Source of the DNA: Streptomyces sp. TP-A0356
Lineage (GTDB): Bacteria > Actinomycetota > Actinomycetes > Streptomycetales > Streptomycetaceae
NCBI RefSeq assembly: GCF_001417775.1
Contig: NZ_BBZJ01000021.1
Location: 62,001-126,000, forward strand
Direction: 5' to 3'
Length of the DNA stretch: 64,000 nucleotides
In this document: positions 54,571 through 63,234 of the stretch, piece after piece
Position numbering within the stretch: the first letter of the stretch is position 1
Layout of the letters: every line of letters begins with the position of its first letter
Notes under the pieces: model-generated
What the model was told of the DNA's origin: nothing
What the model saw: the letters and a program-made list of their open reading frames with translations, nothing else
Database searches by the model: none
Translations under genes and position numbers: made by a program

Positions 54571-55770
54571 GTGATTCAACCGGTAGCAGTCATCGGTGCC
54601 GGCCCGTTCGGCCTGTCCGCCGCCGCCCATCTGCGGGCGCGCGGTATCCCGGTACGCGTCTTCGGCGAGCCCATGGTGAGCTGGCGCGACCACATGCCCG
54701 CGGGCATGCTCCTGAAGTCGACCCCGGCCGCGTCGAACATCGACGCCCCCCAACGCGGGCACACCCTGGCCGACTACTGCGACGCGGCGGGCATCCCCCG
54801 GCTGGTGACGGACGAGGACATCATCCCGGTCGAGACGTTCAGCGCGTACGGCGAGTGGTTCCAGCGGAAGCTGGTGCCCGAGCTGGAGCGGGTCCGGGTC
54901 GTCTCCGTGGACCGCCGTCAGGGCGGCGGCTTCGAACTGAAGCTGGACTCGGGTGAGTTGTTCACGGCACGGGCGGTCGTGGTGGCGACGGGGCTCTCGG
55001 GTCTCGCCCACCTCCCGCCGGAGCTGGCCGCGGCGGCGGACGGCCCCGCTCCCACGGGCCCGGTCTCCCACAGCTCCCAGCACCACGACCTGGCCCGGTT
55101 CTCCGGCAAGGAGCTGCTGGTCGTGGGCGCGGGCCAGTCCGCGCTGGAGACGGCGGCACTGGCGGCCGAGGCGGGAGCGCGGGTGCGCGTGATCTCGCGC
55201 GGCCGGGGCCGGGTGACGTTCGGCGCGGCGCCGTGGCAGCAGCCCAGGCTGCGCCCCGAGTCGCCGTTCGGGCGCGCCTGGTCGCTGTGGGCGCTGAGCC
55301 GCTACCCGCATCCGTACCGCTTCCTGCCCGCCCAGACCCGCCACTACCTGGTCCGTCGTGTCCTCGGGCCGCTCGGCGCATGGTGGCTGCGCGACCGTTT
55401 CGAGGGCAGGGTCGAGGTCCGTGAGGTCGCCGCCATCGCGGGCTCGTCCGCCCGGGACGGCAATCCCGTCCTGACCGTCCGGACCCACGCGGGCCGTACG
55501 GAGGAACTGACCGCGGACCACGTCATCGCCGCGACGGGCTACCGGGTGAACATCGCCGCGATGGACTTCCTCGGCCACGAGCTGCGCGCCGAACTGGCGG
55601 TGAGCCGGGGCACGCCGAGGCTCGGCGCGGGCTATGTCTCGTCGGTGCCGGGCCTGTACTTCACGGGCCTGCCCGCGGCCGCCTCGTACGGCCCGGTGAT
55701 GCGTTTCGTCTGCGGCACGGAGTTCGCCTCCCCGCGCCTGGCGAAGCACCTGGCGGCAGCACACGGCTGA
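54571..55770 (+). CDS. FAD/NAD(P)-binding monooxygenase-like oxidoreductase
   Basis: A 399-residue flavoprotein with an N-terminal FAD motif (VAVIGAGPFGLSAAAHLRAR) and an internal NAD(P) motif (LLVVGAGQSALETAALAAEA), plus ATGYRVN near residue 330, the layout of flavin monooxygenases and lysine/ornithine N-hydroxylases. The TPAASNIDAP and SSQHHDLARFSGKEL segments fit that group. The substrate is unknown. GTG 54571 has GGGGAGGGA 7-15 bases upstream. It is probably co-transcribed with the ATP-grasp gene. Confidence 0.87.
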   Translation: MIQPVAVIGAGPFGLSAAAHLRARGIPVRVFGEPMVSWRDHMPAGMLLKSTPAASNIDAPQRGHTLADYCDAAGIPRLVTDEDIIPVETFSAYGEWFQRKLVPELERVRVVSVDRRQGGGFELKLDSGELFTARAVVVATGLSGLAHLPPELAAAADGPAPTGPVSHSSQHHDLARFSGKELLVVGAGQSALETAALAAEAGARVRVISRGRGRVTFGAAPWQQPRLRPESPFGRAWSLWALSRYPHPYRFLPAQTRHYLVRRVLGPLGAWWLRDRFEGRVEVREVAAIAGSSARDGNPVLTVRTHAGRTEELTADHVIAATGYRVNIAAMDFLGHELRAELAVSRGTPRLGAGYVSSVPGLYFTGLPAAASYGPVMRFVCGTEFASPRLAKHLAAAHG

Positions 55771-55998
55771 GACGGCGGGGGACTGACGCCTCCCGCGTCA
55801 TGGAGTGCGGGGCGGGCCGCGGCGGCCGGACGGGGGTGTGTGCAACAGCACATCGGGCTGCGGGGGTTGGGCCGGGCCCGCTTCTCCGGGACCGGGGGCG
55901 CGGCCCGGGCTCCGCGGTTGTCCGGCGCGGTGGTTCCCTGGCGCACGGGACACCGGACGTCGTCCGGTTCAGGCCGAGTCGTCGGGGCGTTCCATCCG

Positions 55999-56004
55999 TA
56001 TTCT
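55999..56004 (+). promoter_or_regulatory. -10 element (TATTCT) of leaderless HAD gene
   Basis: TATTCT ends 6 bases before ATG 56011 and no ribosome site is present. The 240 bases upstream (55771-56010) carry no convincing gene. Confidence 0.5.
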
Positions 56005-56010
56005 CTGATC

Positions 56011-56823
56011 ATGGCCGCACCCCTCGCATATTCGCTCATCGCCACTGACCTGGACGGAACGCTGCTACGTGGTGACGACACGCTCTCCGACCGGTCGAGG
56101 GCCGCGTTGGCCCGGGCCGCAGCGGCCGGCGCCCAGCACCTCGTGGTGACGGGGCGCCCGGCGCCGAGAGTGCGGCCACTGCTCGACGAACTCGGCAGCG
56201 AGGGGCTCGCGGTGTGCGGACAGGGCGCGCAGGTGTACGACGCCGGCGCGGACCGGCTGCTGTTCTCCGTCCCCCTGGACCGGGAGTTGGCCGAGACCGC
56301 CCTCGGCAAGATCGAGGCCGAGGTGGGACAGGTGTACGCGGCCGTCGACCAGGACGGGGTGGACGGACTCACGCTCATCGAGCCCGGCTACCGGATGCCG
56401 CACCCCACCCTTCCGGCGGTGCGGGTCGAGCGGCGCGACGACCTTTGGTGCGAGCCCATCAGCAAGGTGCTGCTGCGCCATCACGCCCTGTCCGACGACG
56501 AGTTGGCGGCGGCGGCGCGCGGAGCGGTCGGCTCCCTCGCGACGGTCACCATGTCCGGGCCCGGTACGGTCGAACTCCAGCCGGTCGGGATCACCAAGGC
56601 GACCGGGCTGGCGCTGGCCGCCGAGTTCCTGGGCCTGAGCCCGGCGGAGACCATCGCCTTCGGCGACATGCCCAACGACATCCCCATGTTCGACTGGGCC
56701 GCGCACGGCGTCGCCATGGCCAACGCCCACCCGGAACTCAAGGCCGTCGCCGACGAGATCACCATGTCCAACGAGGACGACGGCATCGCCGTCGTCCTCG
56801 AAAGACTCTTCACGGGCCGGTAG
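56011..56823 (+). CDS. HAD-superfamily phosphatase, Cof-type
   Basis: A 270-residue HAD IIB hydrolase. Motif I is ATDLDGTLLRGD (nucleophile Asp10), motif II the Thr of VVTGRP, motif III Lys in GITKATGLAL, and motif IV GDMPNDIPMF. Cof-type enzymes dephosphorylate sugar phosphates, FMN or PLP-like cofactors; substrate unknown. A longer frame from 55840 is not conserved. The leaderless TATTCT box supports ATG 56011. It converges on the SLT gene with a 16-bp gap. Confidence 0.92.
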   Translation: MAAPLAYSLIATDLDGTLLRGDDTLSDRSRAALARAAAAGAQHLVVTGRPAPRVRPLLDELGSEGLAVCGQGAQVYDAGADRLLFSVPLDRELAETALGKIEAEVGQVYAAVDQDGVDGLTLIEPGYRMPHPTLPAVRVERRDDLWCEPISKVLLRHHALSDDELAAAARGAVGSLATVTMSGPGTVELQPVGITKATGLALAAEFLGLSPAETIAFGDMPNDIPMFDWAAHGVAMANAHPELKAVADEITMSNEDDGIAVVLERLFTGR

Positions 56824-56839
56824 GCCTCGGCCGTGGGCC

Positions 56840-57352
56840 TCAGTACGCGCTGTTCACGTTGTCGATCGAGCCGTACCTGTGGGCGGCGTAGTTGCACGAG
56901 GCCGTGATGTTCGCGACCGGGTCGTAGGGGCTGAAGGACGTACCCGGGACGTGGTACGCGGCGAAGGTGGGGTCGATGATCTGGAGCAGGCCCTTGGACG
57001 GGGTGCCCCTCCTGGCGTTGGAGTCCCAGTTGTTGATGGCGAACGGGTTGCCCGAGGACTCGCGCATCACATTGCGGTAGATGCCGTTGTACGAGCCGGG
57101 GATGCCGTGCTGGCGCATGATCGCCAGCGACTGGCGGATCCAGACATCGAGGTTGGCGGCGCGGGCGGACGCGGCCTTGCTGCTGACGGTGGTCGCCACG
57201 GACGTTCCGGGGGTGGCGGAAGCGCTGGTCGCGCCGATGATCGGCAGGGCGAGAACGGCGGCGCTCGTCCCCGCGACGGCGAGGGCGCGGGTGAAGCGGG
57301 CGGCCTTGGAGCCGCGGTCCCGACGGCGTGCGGGCAGGGCGAAAGCGGACAT
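56840..57352 (-). CDS. Secreted SLT-domain lytic transglycosylase
   Basis: A 170-residue exported muralytic enzyme. The signal peptide (about 20-48, TRALAVAGTSAAVLALPIIG) ends near ATSASA. The SLT domain has catalytic Glu98 in RNVMRESSGNP, then GLLQIIDPTFAAYH and a final YGSIDNVNSAY. It cleaves the MurNAc-GlcNAc bond. The start at 57352 has GAGAGGAA 6-13 bases upstream, and the long frame upstream is riboswitch sequence. Expression is expected to be switched off by c-di-AMP through the leader. Confidence 0.92.
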   Translation of the reverse strand: MSAFALPARRRDRGSKAARFTRALAVAGTSAAVLALPIIGATSASATPGTSVATTVSSKAASARAANLDVWIRQSLAIMRQHGIPGSYNGIYRNVMRESSGNPFAINNWDSNARRGTPSKGLLQIIDPTFAAYHVPGTSFSPYDPVANITASCNYAAHRYGSIDNVNSAY

Positions 57353-57367
57353 GTCGCGTTCCTCTCC

Positions 57368-57540
57368 GGCGCCTGCGAGGTGAGCTGTCGGGTTCGGGCT
57401 GGGAGGTGCCCGGCCGTGTCCTCGGTGTCGAGGGCGCGGCTTCACCCCAAGCCGTTCCGGAACGCGTCCGGCTCGGCACTTACCTGGGTCCCCCGCTCCT
57501 GCCGTCGTGGGTTGGTGGGTTCTCGAGCGGCGGCAGGATT
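57368..57540 (-). ncRNA. c-di-AMP riboswitch (ydaO/yuaA class)
   Basis: Read on the minus strand, the leader contains the conserved ydaO blocks in order: AGGAGCGGGGGACCCAGGT, then GGCTTGGGGTGAAGCCGC, then CCCGAACCCGACAGCTCACC followed by TCGCAGGCG. These match the Bacillus ydaO core (AGCGGGGGACCCA, TTGGGGTGAATCC, CCCGAATCCGTCAGCTAACC). It lies directly upstream of an SLT transglycosylase, a standard target of this class in Streptomyces. Edges are approximate. Confidence 0.88.
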
Positions 57541-57660
57541 CGGCGTTCCGCTCGGATCGAGTGGGAAGGTATGCGAGAGCACATGTCGGGAACAAGCCGG
57601 GAATTCACACTCCGACCGAATTGACCTTGAAGTGCGGGAATAGGGTTGATGATCCATGTT

Positions 57661-57677
57661 GTTGAGCGGGGCTCAAC
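57661..57677. promoter_or_regulatory. Palindrome in the SLT promoter region
   Basis: GTTGAGC-GGG-GCTCAAC, perfect 7-bp arms, lies about 120 bases upstream of the riboswitch. It could be an operator controlling transcription of the transglycosylase message. Confidence 0.35.
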
Positions 57678-58491
57678 TTGCCGTTCGCAAACGAGGTTTT
57701 GGCGACCTGCCCGGAATGCCGGGCCCGGCGCGGGCGTGACCCATCTCACTTGGGCCCGACTTGGGGAGTAGATGGTAATTAAGTGAATCAACGCGGCAAT
57801 TCGGGCGAAACGGTCATGGCTCCTCGTCTTCTTCGAGACAACGTGTGTCCGGCGGCGCGCCGGGGCGAGACGTGACCCCGGTCACCTGGAGGGAAGTGGG
57901 TGGTGTCGCCGGCCGTCGGGTCGCGTGCCCCCGGTCCGCTCGCCTTCGTCGGGTCCCACGGGGTCCCGGCGTCCCACCGGGTCCCGGCGTCCCACCGGGT
58001 CGTCCCTGCGTCCGGTCGGGTCCCCGCGTCCGGTCGGGTCCCTGCGTCCGGTCGGCCGTGGCGTCCGGTCGGGTCGTGGCGTCCGGCCGGGTGGCGGCGG
58101 TCGGCGGCGCGCCGGTCCGGGGCGGGCATGCCCCCGATGGCGCACGTCCGACGGGTGCCTCCCGATGGACGGGAAAGCGTGCGGGGGCCGCTCCGGGGCA
58201 GTCGGGAGGGAGGTGGTTCCGGCTGCGGGAGGCGCTTGTCGGCTATGCGGACAAATATCTGTTCGTATTGCCCGATCGAGAACATGCCGTTCGTGATCCG
58301 ATACCGCCCGGCCTGGAACAGTGGGCGCTCGTGGTGATCGAAACGTGACCGGATACGCTGACTTGAGTGATGGCGGCGACAGATCGACAAACTCCATGAG
58401 TGAGGTCGACCGGCGACGCCATCGACCAAGTGACCGACCTTGAGACCGACCGTGTGATCGTCAGCAGACGTCAGCAGACAGGAGACCTCAC
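57678..58491. other. Non-coding spacer with minisatellite
   Basis: About 800 bases without a convincing gene. The frames open here are created by an 18-bp repeat whose length is a multiple of three. Outside it, AT-richer patches (about 57760-57800 and 58240-58300) have no Streptomyces-like codon use. Short GACCGACC- and CGTCAGCAGA-type repeats (the latter twice at 58459-58478) precede the polyprenyl synthase start. The promoter of that gene must lie here. Confidence 0.6.
57951..58098. repeat. 18-bp minisatellite, about 7-8 units
   Basis: Units begin GGGTCC or GGGTCG and contain GCGTCC followed by CACC or GGTC, for example GGGTCCCGGCGTCCCACC (twice, from 57961) and GGGTCCCTGCGTCCGGTC. One unit is 21 bp and one 17 bp. 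Confidence 0.8.
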
Positions 58492-59502
58492 GTGACCGTC
58501 GTCGGGCCGTTCGGGCTGAGCGTGCGGGACCAGGCTCTGGAGGCCGATGTCCAGGCCGGACTGGCCGCTGTCGAGGAGGGGTTGCTCGATGCCACCAAGA
58601 GTGAGGTGCCCTTCATCACGCAGGCCGCGCAGCACCTCGTGCGCGCGGGCGGGAAGCGGTTCCGGCCGCTGCTCGTGATGCTGGCGGCACAGTTCGGCGA
58701 CCCGTACGCGCCGGGGGTCGTGCCTTCGGCCGTGGTCGTGGAACTGACCCATCTCGCCACGCTGTACCACGACGACGTCATGGACCAGGCGGAGGTCCGC
58801 CGCGGGGTTGACAGCGCCAACACCCGCTGGGGCAACTCGGTCGCGGTCCTCACCGGCGACTTCCTGTTCGCCAGGGCTTCGCACATCCTGGCCGACCTCG
58901 GCCCGGAGGCGGTGCGCATCCAGGCGGAGGCGTTCGAGCGGCTGGTCACCGGCCAGATCCTGGAGACGGCGGGGCCGCGGGACGGTCGCGACCCGGTGGA
59001 GCACTATCTCGACGTCCTCGGCGGCAAGACGGGCTCGCTGGTGGCGGTGGCCTGCCGCTTCGGCGCGATGATGTCGGGTGCCGACGAGACGGTCGTGGAC
59101 GTGCTGACGCAGTACGGCGAGCGGCTGGGCGTGGCGTTCCAGCTGGCCGACGACGTCCTGGACATCGCGTCCGACTCGCACGAGTCCGGAAAGACGCCCG
59201 GAACGGACCTGCGCGAGGGCGTCCCCACCCTCCCCGTGCTGCGCCTGCGCGAGCGCGTGGAGCGCCTGGGGCTGCCCGAGGACATCGCCCTGTGCGAGCT
59301 GCTGGACTCCGACCTCACCGACGACACCCGCCACGCCGAGGCCCTGTCCCGGCTTCGCGCCCACCCGGCCCTGGAGCAGGCCCGCCGCGACACGGTCCGC
59401 TATGCGGAGGACGCCCGCTCGGCCCTGGCCCCGCTGCGGGAGTGCGGTGCGAAGGCGGCCCTCATGGAACTGTGCGACGCGGTGGTGCACCGGGCGGGCT
59501 GA
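58492..59502 (+). CDS. Long-chain polyprenyl diphosphate synthase
   Basis: A 336-residue trans-prenyltransferase. The first Asp-rich motif is HDDVMD with LATLYHDD before it, and the second DDVLD in FQLADDVLDIASD; GGKRFRPLLVMLAA and GGKTGSLVAVACRF are further signatures. No bulky aromatic residue sits four or five positions before the first motif, which by family rules permits long chains (about C35-C45), suiting menaquinone-9. It should supply the side chain to MqnP. GTG 58492 has AGGAGA 7-12 bases upstream. Confidence 0.9.
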   Translation: MTVVGPFGLSVRDQALEADVQAGLAAVEEGLLDATKSEVPFITQAAQHLVRAGGKRFRPLLVMLAAQFGDPYAPGVVPSAVVVELTHLATLYHDDVMDQAEVRRGVDSANTRWGNSVAVLTGDFLFARASHILADLGPEAVRIQAEAFERLVTGQILETAGPRDGRDPVEHYLDVLGGKTGSLVAVACRFGAMMSGADETVVDVLTQYGERLGVAFQLADDVLDIASDSHESGKTPGTDLREGVPTLPVLRLRERVERLGLPEDIALCELLDSDLTDDTRHAEALSRLRAHPALEQARRDTVRYAEDARSALAPLRECGAKAALMELCDAVVHRAG

Positions 59503-59685
59503 CGGTGATGCGCCCGTCGCACCCGTAGCCACAGCTGGCACACGGGTAACACTTTTGTCATACGTTACGGTGAAGGGTGAGCTGAATCACATAGCTGGAT
59601 TGAGTCCAGGCTGAGATCGGTTCCGTACCCATGCCCGGAAGCTGACGCAGGGGGCGTCGGCTCGGATACGGGGAGATTCACGACC

Positions 59686-60705
59686 ATGCGCACTGACGCC
59701 ACGTTTGCGAAGCGTCGTACCGGCCTGATCACCGCCGTCGCCACGGTCGCCGCGGCCGGAGTCGCGGCCGCGGTCGTCCCGGCCGTCGCCGCCGGCCGGG
59801 CAAGCACGCACCACGGCATGGACCACGCCGGGCGCGCGGCACGGACCGTCGTCACCGAGAGCGGCACCCTCGCCGACAGCGGCTCCGGCGGCGCCATCCT
59901 CGTCGCGAGCCTCCGCGGTGCCAACGAGGTTCCCGTCGCGAAGGGCCCCGCGGTCGGCGACAAGGACGGCGCGGCCCTGGAGTTCATCAGGGTCAAGGGC
60001 GACACCGTCTCCGTCGCCGTCAGCTGGCGCGGCACCGGCCGGCCCACCGAACTCCACATCCACGAGGGCGCCAGGGGCGTCAACGGCGGGATCAGGGTCG
60101 ACTTCGGCGGGCTGCTGGCGAAGGGCGTCAAGGGGCACACGCTCGTCGGCAGCGTGAAGGTCGAGGACACCGCGCTGCTCTCCCGGCTCAAGACCGACCC
60201 CGGTGCCTTCTACGCCAACCTGCACACCGCCGAGTTCCCCGGCGGAGCCGTCCGCGGCCAGCTCCACAACGTCACGACCGCCTTCGACTTCCGTCACGCC
60301 CTGGACAACTTCCAGGCCTCGGTGATCAAGGGCAAGCAGATGTACGAGTGCAAGCCCGCCGCCGCGGGCGGCCATGCCTTCGCACAGCGCGATGTCGCAG
60401 CCCTGCTCGGCGGCGACATCCTGCACTCCTACGTGAAGCCCGGCTCCGGCACGCCGCAGTGGGTCGCCCCCGACCGCAGCGCCGTCACCGGAACCGTCCT
60501 GACCAAGACCCCGAACGGCGACACGAACATCCCCGAACTCGACCTGAGGGCAAGCCGCTCCGGCGCGCACCACGGTCTGCTCGCGGACACCGCCGAGATC
60601 CTGCGCCTGAACACGGTCGGCGGCGTCGCGCCCTCCGGTTCCTGCACCCCGGGGGCGATCGTGGGCGTCCCCTACCGGGCGGACTATGTGTTCGTCCAGG
60701 ACTGA
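59686..60705 (+). CDS. Exported CHRD-domain plus DUF3455 fusion protein
   Basis: A 339-residue secreted protein. The signal segment (about 10-36, TGLITAVATVAAAGVAAAVV) precedes a CHRD domain (about 68-185, ending FYANLHTAEFPGGAVRGQL, the chordin-type signature). After it a DUF3455-like domain (about 200-339) contains MYECKPAAAGGHAFAQRDVA, TPQWVAPDRSAVTGTVL and GVPYRADYVFVQD. Functions of both are unknown; CHRD domains bind partners in chordin. The upstream region has GTAAC and GTTAC (59546-59550, 59564-59568) in an ECF-promoter-like spacing. A strong hairpin follows. Confidence 0.82.
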   Translation: MRTDATFAKRRTGLITAVATVAAAGVAAAVVPAVAAGRASTHHGMDHAGRAARTVVTESGTLADSGSGGAILVASLRGANEVPVAKGPAVGDKDGAALEFIRVKGDTVSVAVSWRGTGRPTELHIHEGARGVNGGIRVDFGGLLAKGVKGHTLVGSVKVEDTALLSRLKTDPGAFYANLHTAEFPGGAVRGQLHNVTTAFDFRHALDNFQASVIKGKQMYECKPAAAGGHAFAQRDVAALLGGDILHSYVKPGSGTPQWVAPDRSAVTGTVLTKTPNGDTNIPELDLRASRSGAHHGLLADTAEILRLNTVGGVAPSGSCTPGAIVGVPYRADYVFVQD

Positions 60706-60719
60706 GCGAGGAGTTCGCC

Positions 60720-60771
60720 GGGGCGGCCCCTTCCCCGTACGACCCCTACGGGTCGGGGGAGGCGCCGCCCC
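60720..60771 (+). terminator. Hairpin after the CHRD gene
   Basis: GGGGCGGC (60720-60727) pairs with GCCGCCCC (60764-60771), and inner TTCCCCG (60731-60737) pairs with the following CGGGGGA. Together they form a long stem 15 bases after the stop. The rest of the 240-bp gap to 60945 holds no gene. Confidence 0.7.
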
Positions 60772-60945
60772 GTCATGTCATACCCCAGGATTACGCGGAG
60801 TTGAGCCCGCGGTCTGACGAATCCCTCCCGCCGATTTGGTCAGATGGAGAACACCACTCCACAGGAGTTCGGGTGACAATGGCGGCGCAGGGGTGGACGA
60901 GTGCACTGACGGTAAGCCGCCGCCGACGACGGAGGTAAGGCACAC

Positions 60946-62178
60946 ATGGCACCGTACGAATCCGACGACAGCACACCCGCCGGGGAGGTGGAGGACGTAC
61001 GCGACGGGCGGCGCACGGCCGCGCGGTACGTCGTCCCGGTAGCGGTGGTGGGAGTGGCGGCGGCGACCATCGGGCTCGTCCCGGCGTTCGCCGGCTCCGG
61101 CGACCCCACCCTGCCGAAGATCAGCGCGCAGCAGCTCATCGAGAAGATCGCCAAGTCGGACGTCCAGCAGCTGTCCGGCACGGTGAAGATCAGCACGGAC
61201 CTGGGCCTGCCGAACCTGGGCGGGCTGCAGAACAGCCTCGCCCAGGGTGCGCTCTCCCAGGGCGCGGGGGGCAAGGACGGCTCGGCCGCCGACCCCAGCT
61301 CCAAGCTGCTCGAACTGGCCTCCGGCACGCACACCCTGCGGGTGGCCACCGACGGCCAGGACAAGCAGAAGCTGTCGCTCGTCGAGAAGGCCGCCGAGTA
61401 CAGCGTCATCCGCAAGGGCACCGACGTGTGGGCGTACGACAGCGCGTCGAACTCGGCGTACCACGCGACCGGCGCGGGCGACCACAAGAACGAGAAGGCC
61501 GCGCCCAAGGACGTGCCCGCCACGCCGAAGGACCTGGCGCAGCAGGCCCTGAAGGCCGGCGACAAGACGACCTCGGTGACGGTCGACGGCACCGCGCAGG
61601 TCGCGGGCCGGGACGCGTACAAGCTGCTCATCCGGCCGAAGCAGTCGGGCACGACGGTCGGTGCGATCAGCATCGCGGTGGACGCGAAGACCGGGCTGCC
61701 GCTGAAGTTCACACTCACCCCGGCGTCGGGCGGCGCGGCGGTCGTGGACGTCGGCTTCACGGAGGTCTCCTTCGCCAAGCCGGCGGCCTCGACGTTCGAC
61801 TTCACCCCGCCCAAGGGCACCAAGGTCACCCGGGGTGACGACATGAAGGCCGGGGAGGAGAACGCACAGAAGGCTGAGCCCAAGGGCACGGAGAAGACGG
61901 CCCGAGGCGCCGAGCCCAAGACCCTCGGCCAGGGCTGGAACTCGATCGTCGTGTTCGACACCGGCAGCAAGGGCGGGGTGCCCTCGGGCTCGGCGTCCGG
62001 CAACAGCACCGTCTCCGGCTTCCTGAACTCGCTCGGCGACCACGTCACCGGCAAGTTCGGCTCGGGCACGGTCTTCTCGACCCGCCTGGTCAACGCCCTG
62101 ATCACGGACAACGGCAAGGTGTACGCCGGCGCGGTCACCAAGGACGCGCTGGTGAAGGCGGCCAACGCGGGGAAGTAG
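60946..62178 (+). CDS. LolA/RseB-like exported lipoprotein-carrier fold protein
   Basis: A 410-residue protein with an N-terminal cytoplasmic lead, one signal or anchor helix (about 28-50, YVVPVAVVGVAAATIGLVPA) and a large extracytoplasmic domain of the LolA/RseB type (DUF2092-like), seen in QQLIEKIAKSDVQQLSGTVK, LRVATDGQDKQKLSLVEKAA and VWAYDSASNSAYHA. Such proteins bind lipids or sense envelope stress. ATG 60946 has GGAGGTAAG 8-16 bases upstream. It starts a three-gene unit with an ABC transporter, 30 bases before the ATPase. Confidence 0.85.
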   Translation: MAPYESDDSTPAGEVEDVRDGRRTAARYVVPVAVVGVAAATIGLVPAFAGSGDPTLPKISAQQLIEKIAKSDVQQLSGTVKISTDLGLPNLGGLQNSLAQGALSQGAGGKDGSAADPSSKLLELASGTHTLRVATDGQDKQKLSLVEKAAEYSVIRKGTDVWAYDSASNSAYHATGAGDHKNEKAAPKDVPATPKDLAQQALKAGDKTTSVTVDGTAQVAGRDAYKLLIRPKQSGTTVGAISIAVDAKTGLPLKFTLTPASGGAAVVDVGFTEVSFAKPAASTFDFTPPKGTKVTRGDDMKAGEENAQKAEPKGTEKTARGAEPKTLGQGWNSIVVFDTGSKGGVPSGSASGNSTVSGFLNSLGDHVTGKFGSGTVFSTRLVNALITDNGKVYAGAVTKDALVKAANAGK

Positions 62179-62208
62179 GCCCGTAGGAGGGCAGGAGCGG
62201 GAGAGCCC

Positions 62209-63234
62209 ATGGAGGAACTGTCCGCCGCGGAAGCGGAGTCGAAGGACCCGGAGCCGCGAGGCTCGGGGCCCGAGGACTCGGAGGTGGCGGTGAGCGACCC
62301 GGAAGCCCCGGTCATCGCCACCCGTGCCCTCACCAAGCGCTACCGCGGCGGGCAGCTCGCCGTGGACGGGCTCGATCTGACCGTCCCGGCGGGCAGCGTC
62401 TTCGGCTTCCTCGGGCCGAACGGCTCCGGCAAGACCACCACCATCCGCATGCTGATGGGCCTCATCGCGCCCACCTCGGGCACGGCGCGCGTACTGGGGC
62501 GACCCATGCCCCGCGCCTCGCGCACCGTGCTCCCGCACGTCGGCGCCCTCATCGAGGGCCCGGCGCTGTACGGCTTCCTCACCGGCCGCGACAACCTCCT
62601 GCGGTACGACTCCGCCGACCCCACCGCCGACCCGCGCACCCGGCGTGCGCGGGTCGCGGCCGCGCTGGACCGGGTCGGCCTCACGGCGGCGGCCGGCAAG
62701 AAGGCGAAGGCCTACTCGCTGGGCATGAAGCAGCGTCTCGGCCTGGCCGCCGCCCTGCTCCAGCCCCGCAGACTCCTCGTCCTGGACGAGCCGACCAACG
62801 GCCTCGACCCGCAGGGCATGCGCGAAATCCGCGCGCTGGTACGGGAGCTGGCCTCCGACGGCACGACCGTCTTCCTCTCCTCCCATCTGCTCGACGAGAT
62901 CGAACAGGTCTGCACACACGCCGCCGTGATGGCCCGGGGCCGGCTGATCACCCAGGGCGCGGTGGCGGACCTGGCGGCCGGGGCGCGCGGACGTCTCGTC
63001 GTGACGACCCCGGACGTGGCCGAGGCGGCCCGGGTCCTGAAGGAACAGGGCGTGGCCGACGTGATCGTGGCGGAGGACCGGGTGACAGGCGAGGCGCCGG
63101 ACCGCGAACCGGCCGAGCTGAACGCCGCGTTGGTCACGGCGGGAGTCCGGGTCCGTGGCTTCGGTGTCGAAGGCGCGTCCCTGGAGGACGCGTTCGTGGC
63201 ACTGACGGGAGAGGGCTTCGATGTCGCAGGCTGA
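62209..63234 (+). CDS. ABC transporter ATP-binding protein
   Basis: A 341-residue ATPase. Walker A GPNGSGKTT is at 69-77, the signature-like YSLGMKQRLGLAAALL near 166, and Walker B LLVLDEPTNGLDPQG near 184. The first 33 residues are an acidic variable lead, and the C-terminal 70 residues resemble the accessory domain of drug or lipid exporters (DrrA/CcmA group). It pairs with the permease gene that overlaps it by 14 bases. Confidence 0.93.
   Translation: MEELSAAEAESKDPEPRGSGPEDSEVAVSDPEAPVIATRALTKRYRGGQLAVDGLDLTVPAGSVFGFLGPNGSGKTTTIRMLMGLIAPTSGTARVLGRPMPRASRTVLPHVGALIEGPALYGFLTGRDNLLRYDSADPTADPRTRRARVAAALDRVGLTAAAGKKAKAYSLGMKQRLGLAAALLQPRRLLVLDEPTNGLDPQGMREIRALVRELASDGTTVFLSSHLLDEIEQVCTHAAVMARGRLITQGAVADLAAGARGRLVVTTPDVAEAARVLKEQGVADVIVAEDRVTGEAPDREPAELNAALVTAGVRVRGFGVEGASLEDAFVALTGEGFDVAG

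Noticed and set aside
57788..58429. 213-residue minus-strand frame with DAGTRP repeats, and plus-strand counterparts
   Set aside because: All are products of the 18-bp minisatellite, which is a multiple of three long and so opens every frame. The flanks lack Streptomyces codon bias.
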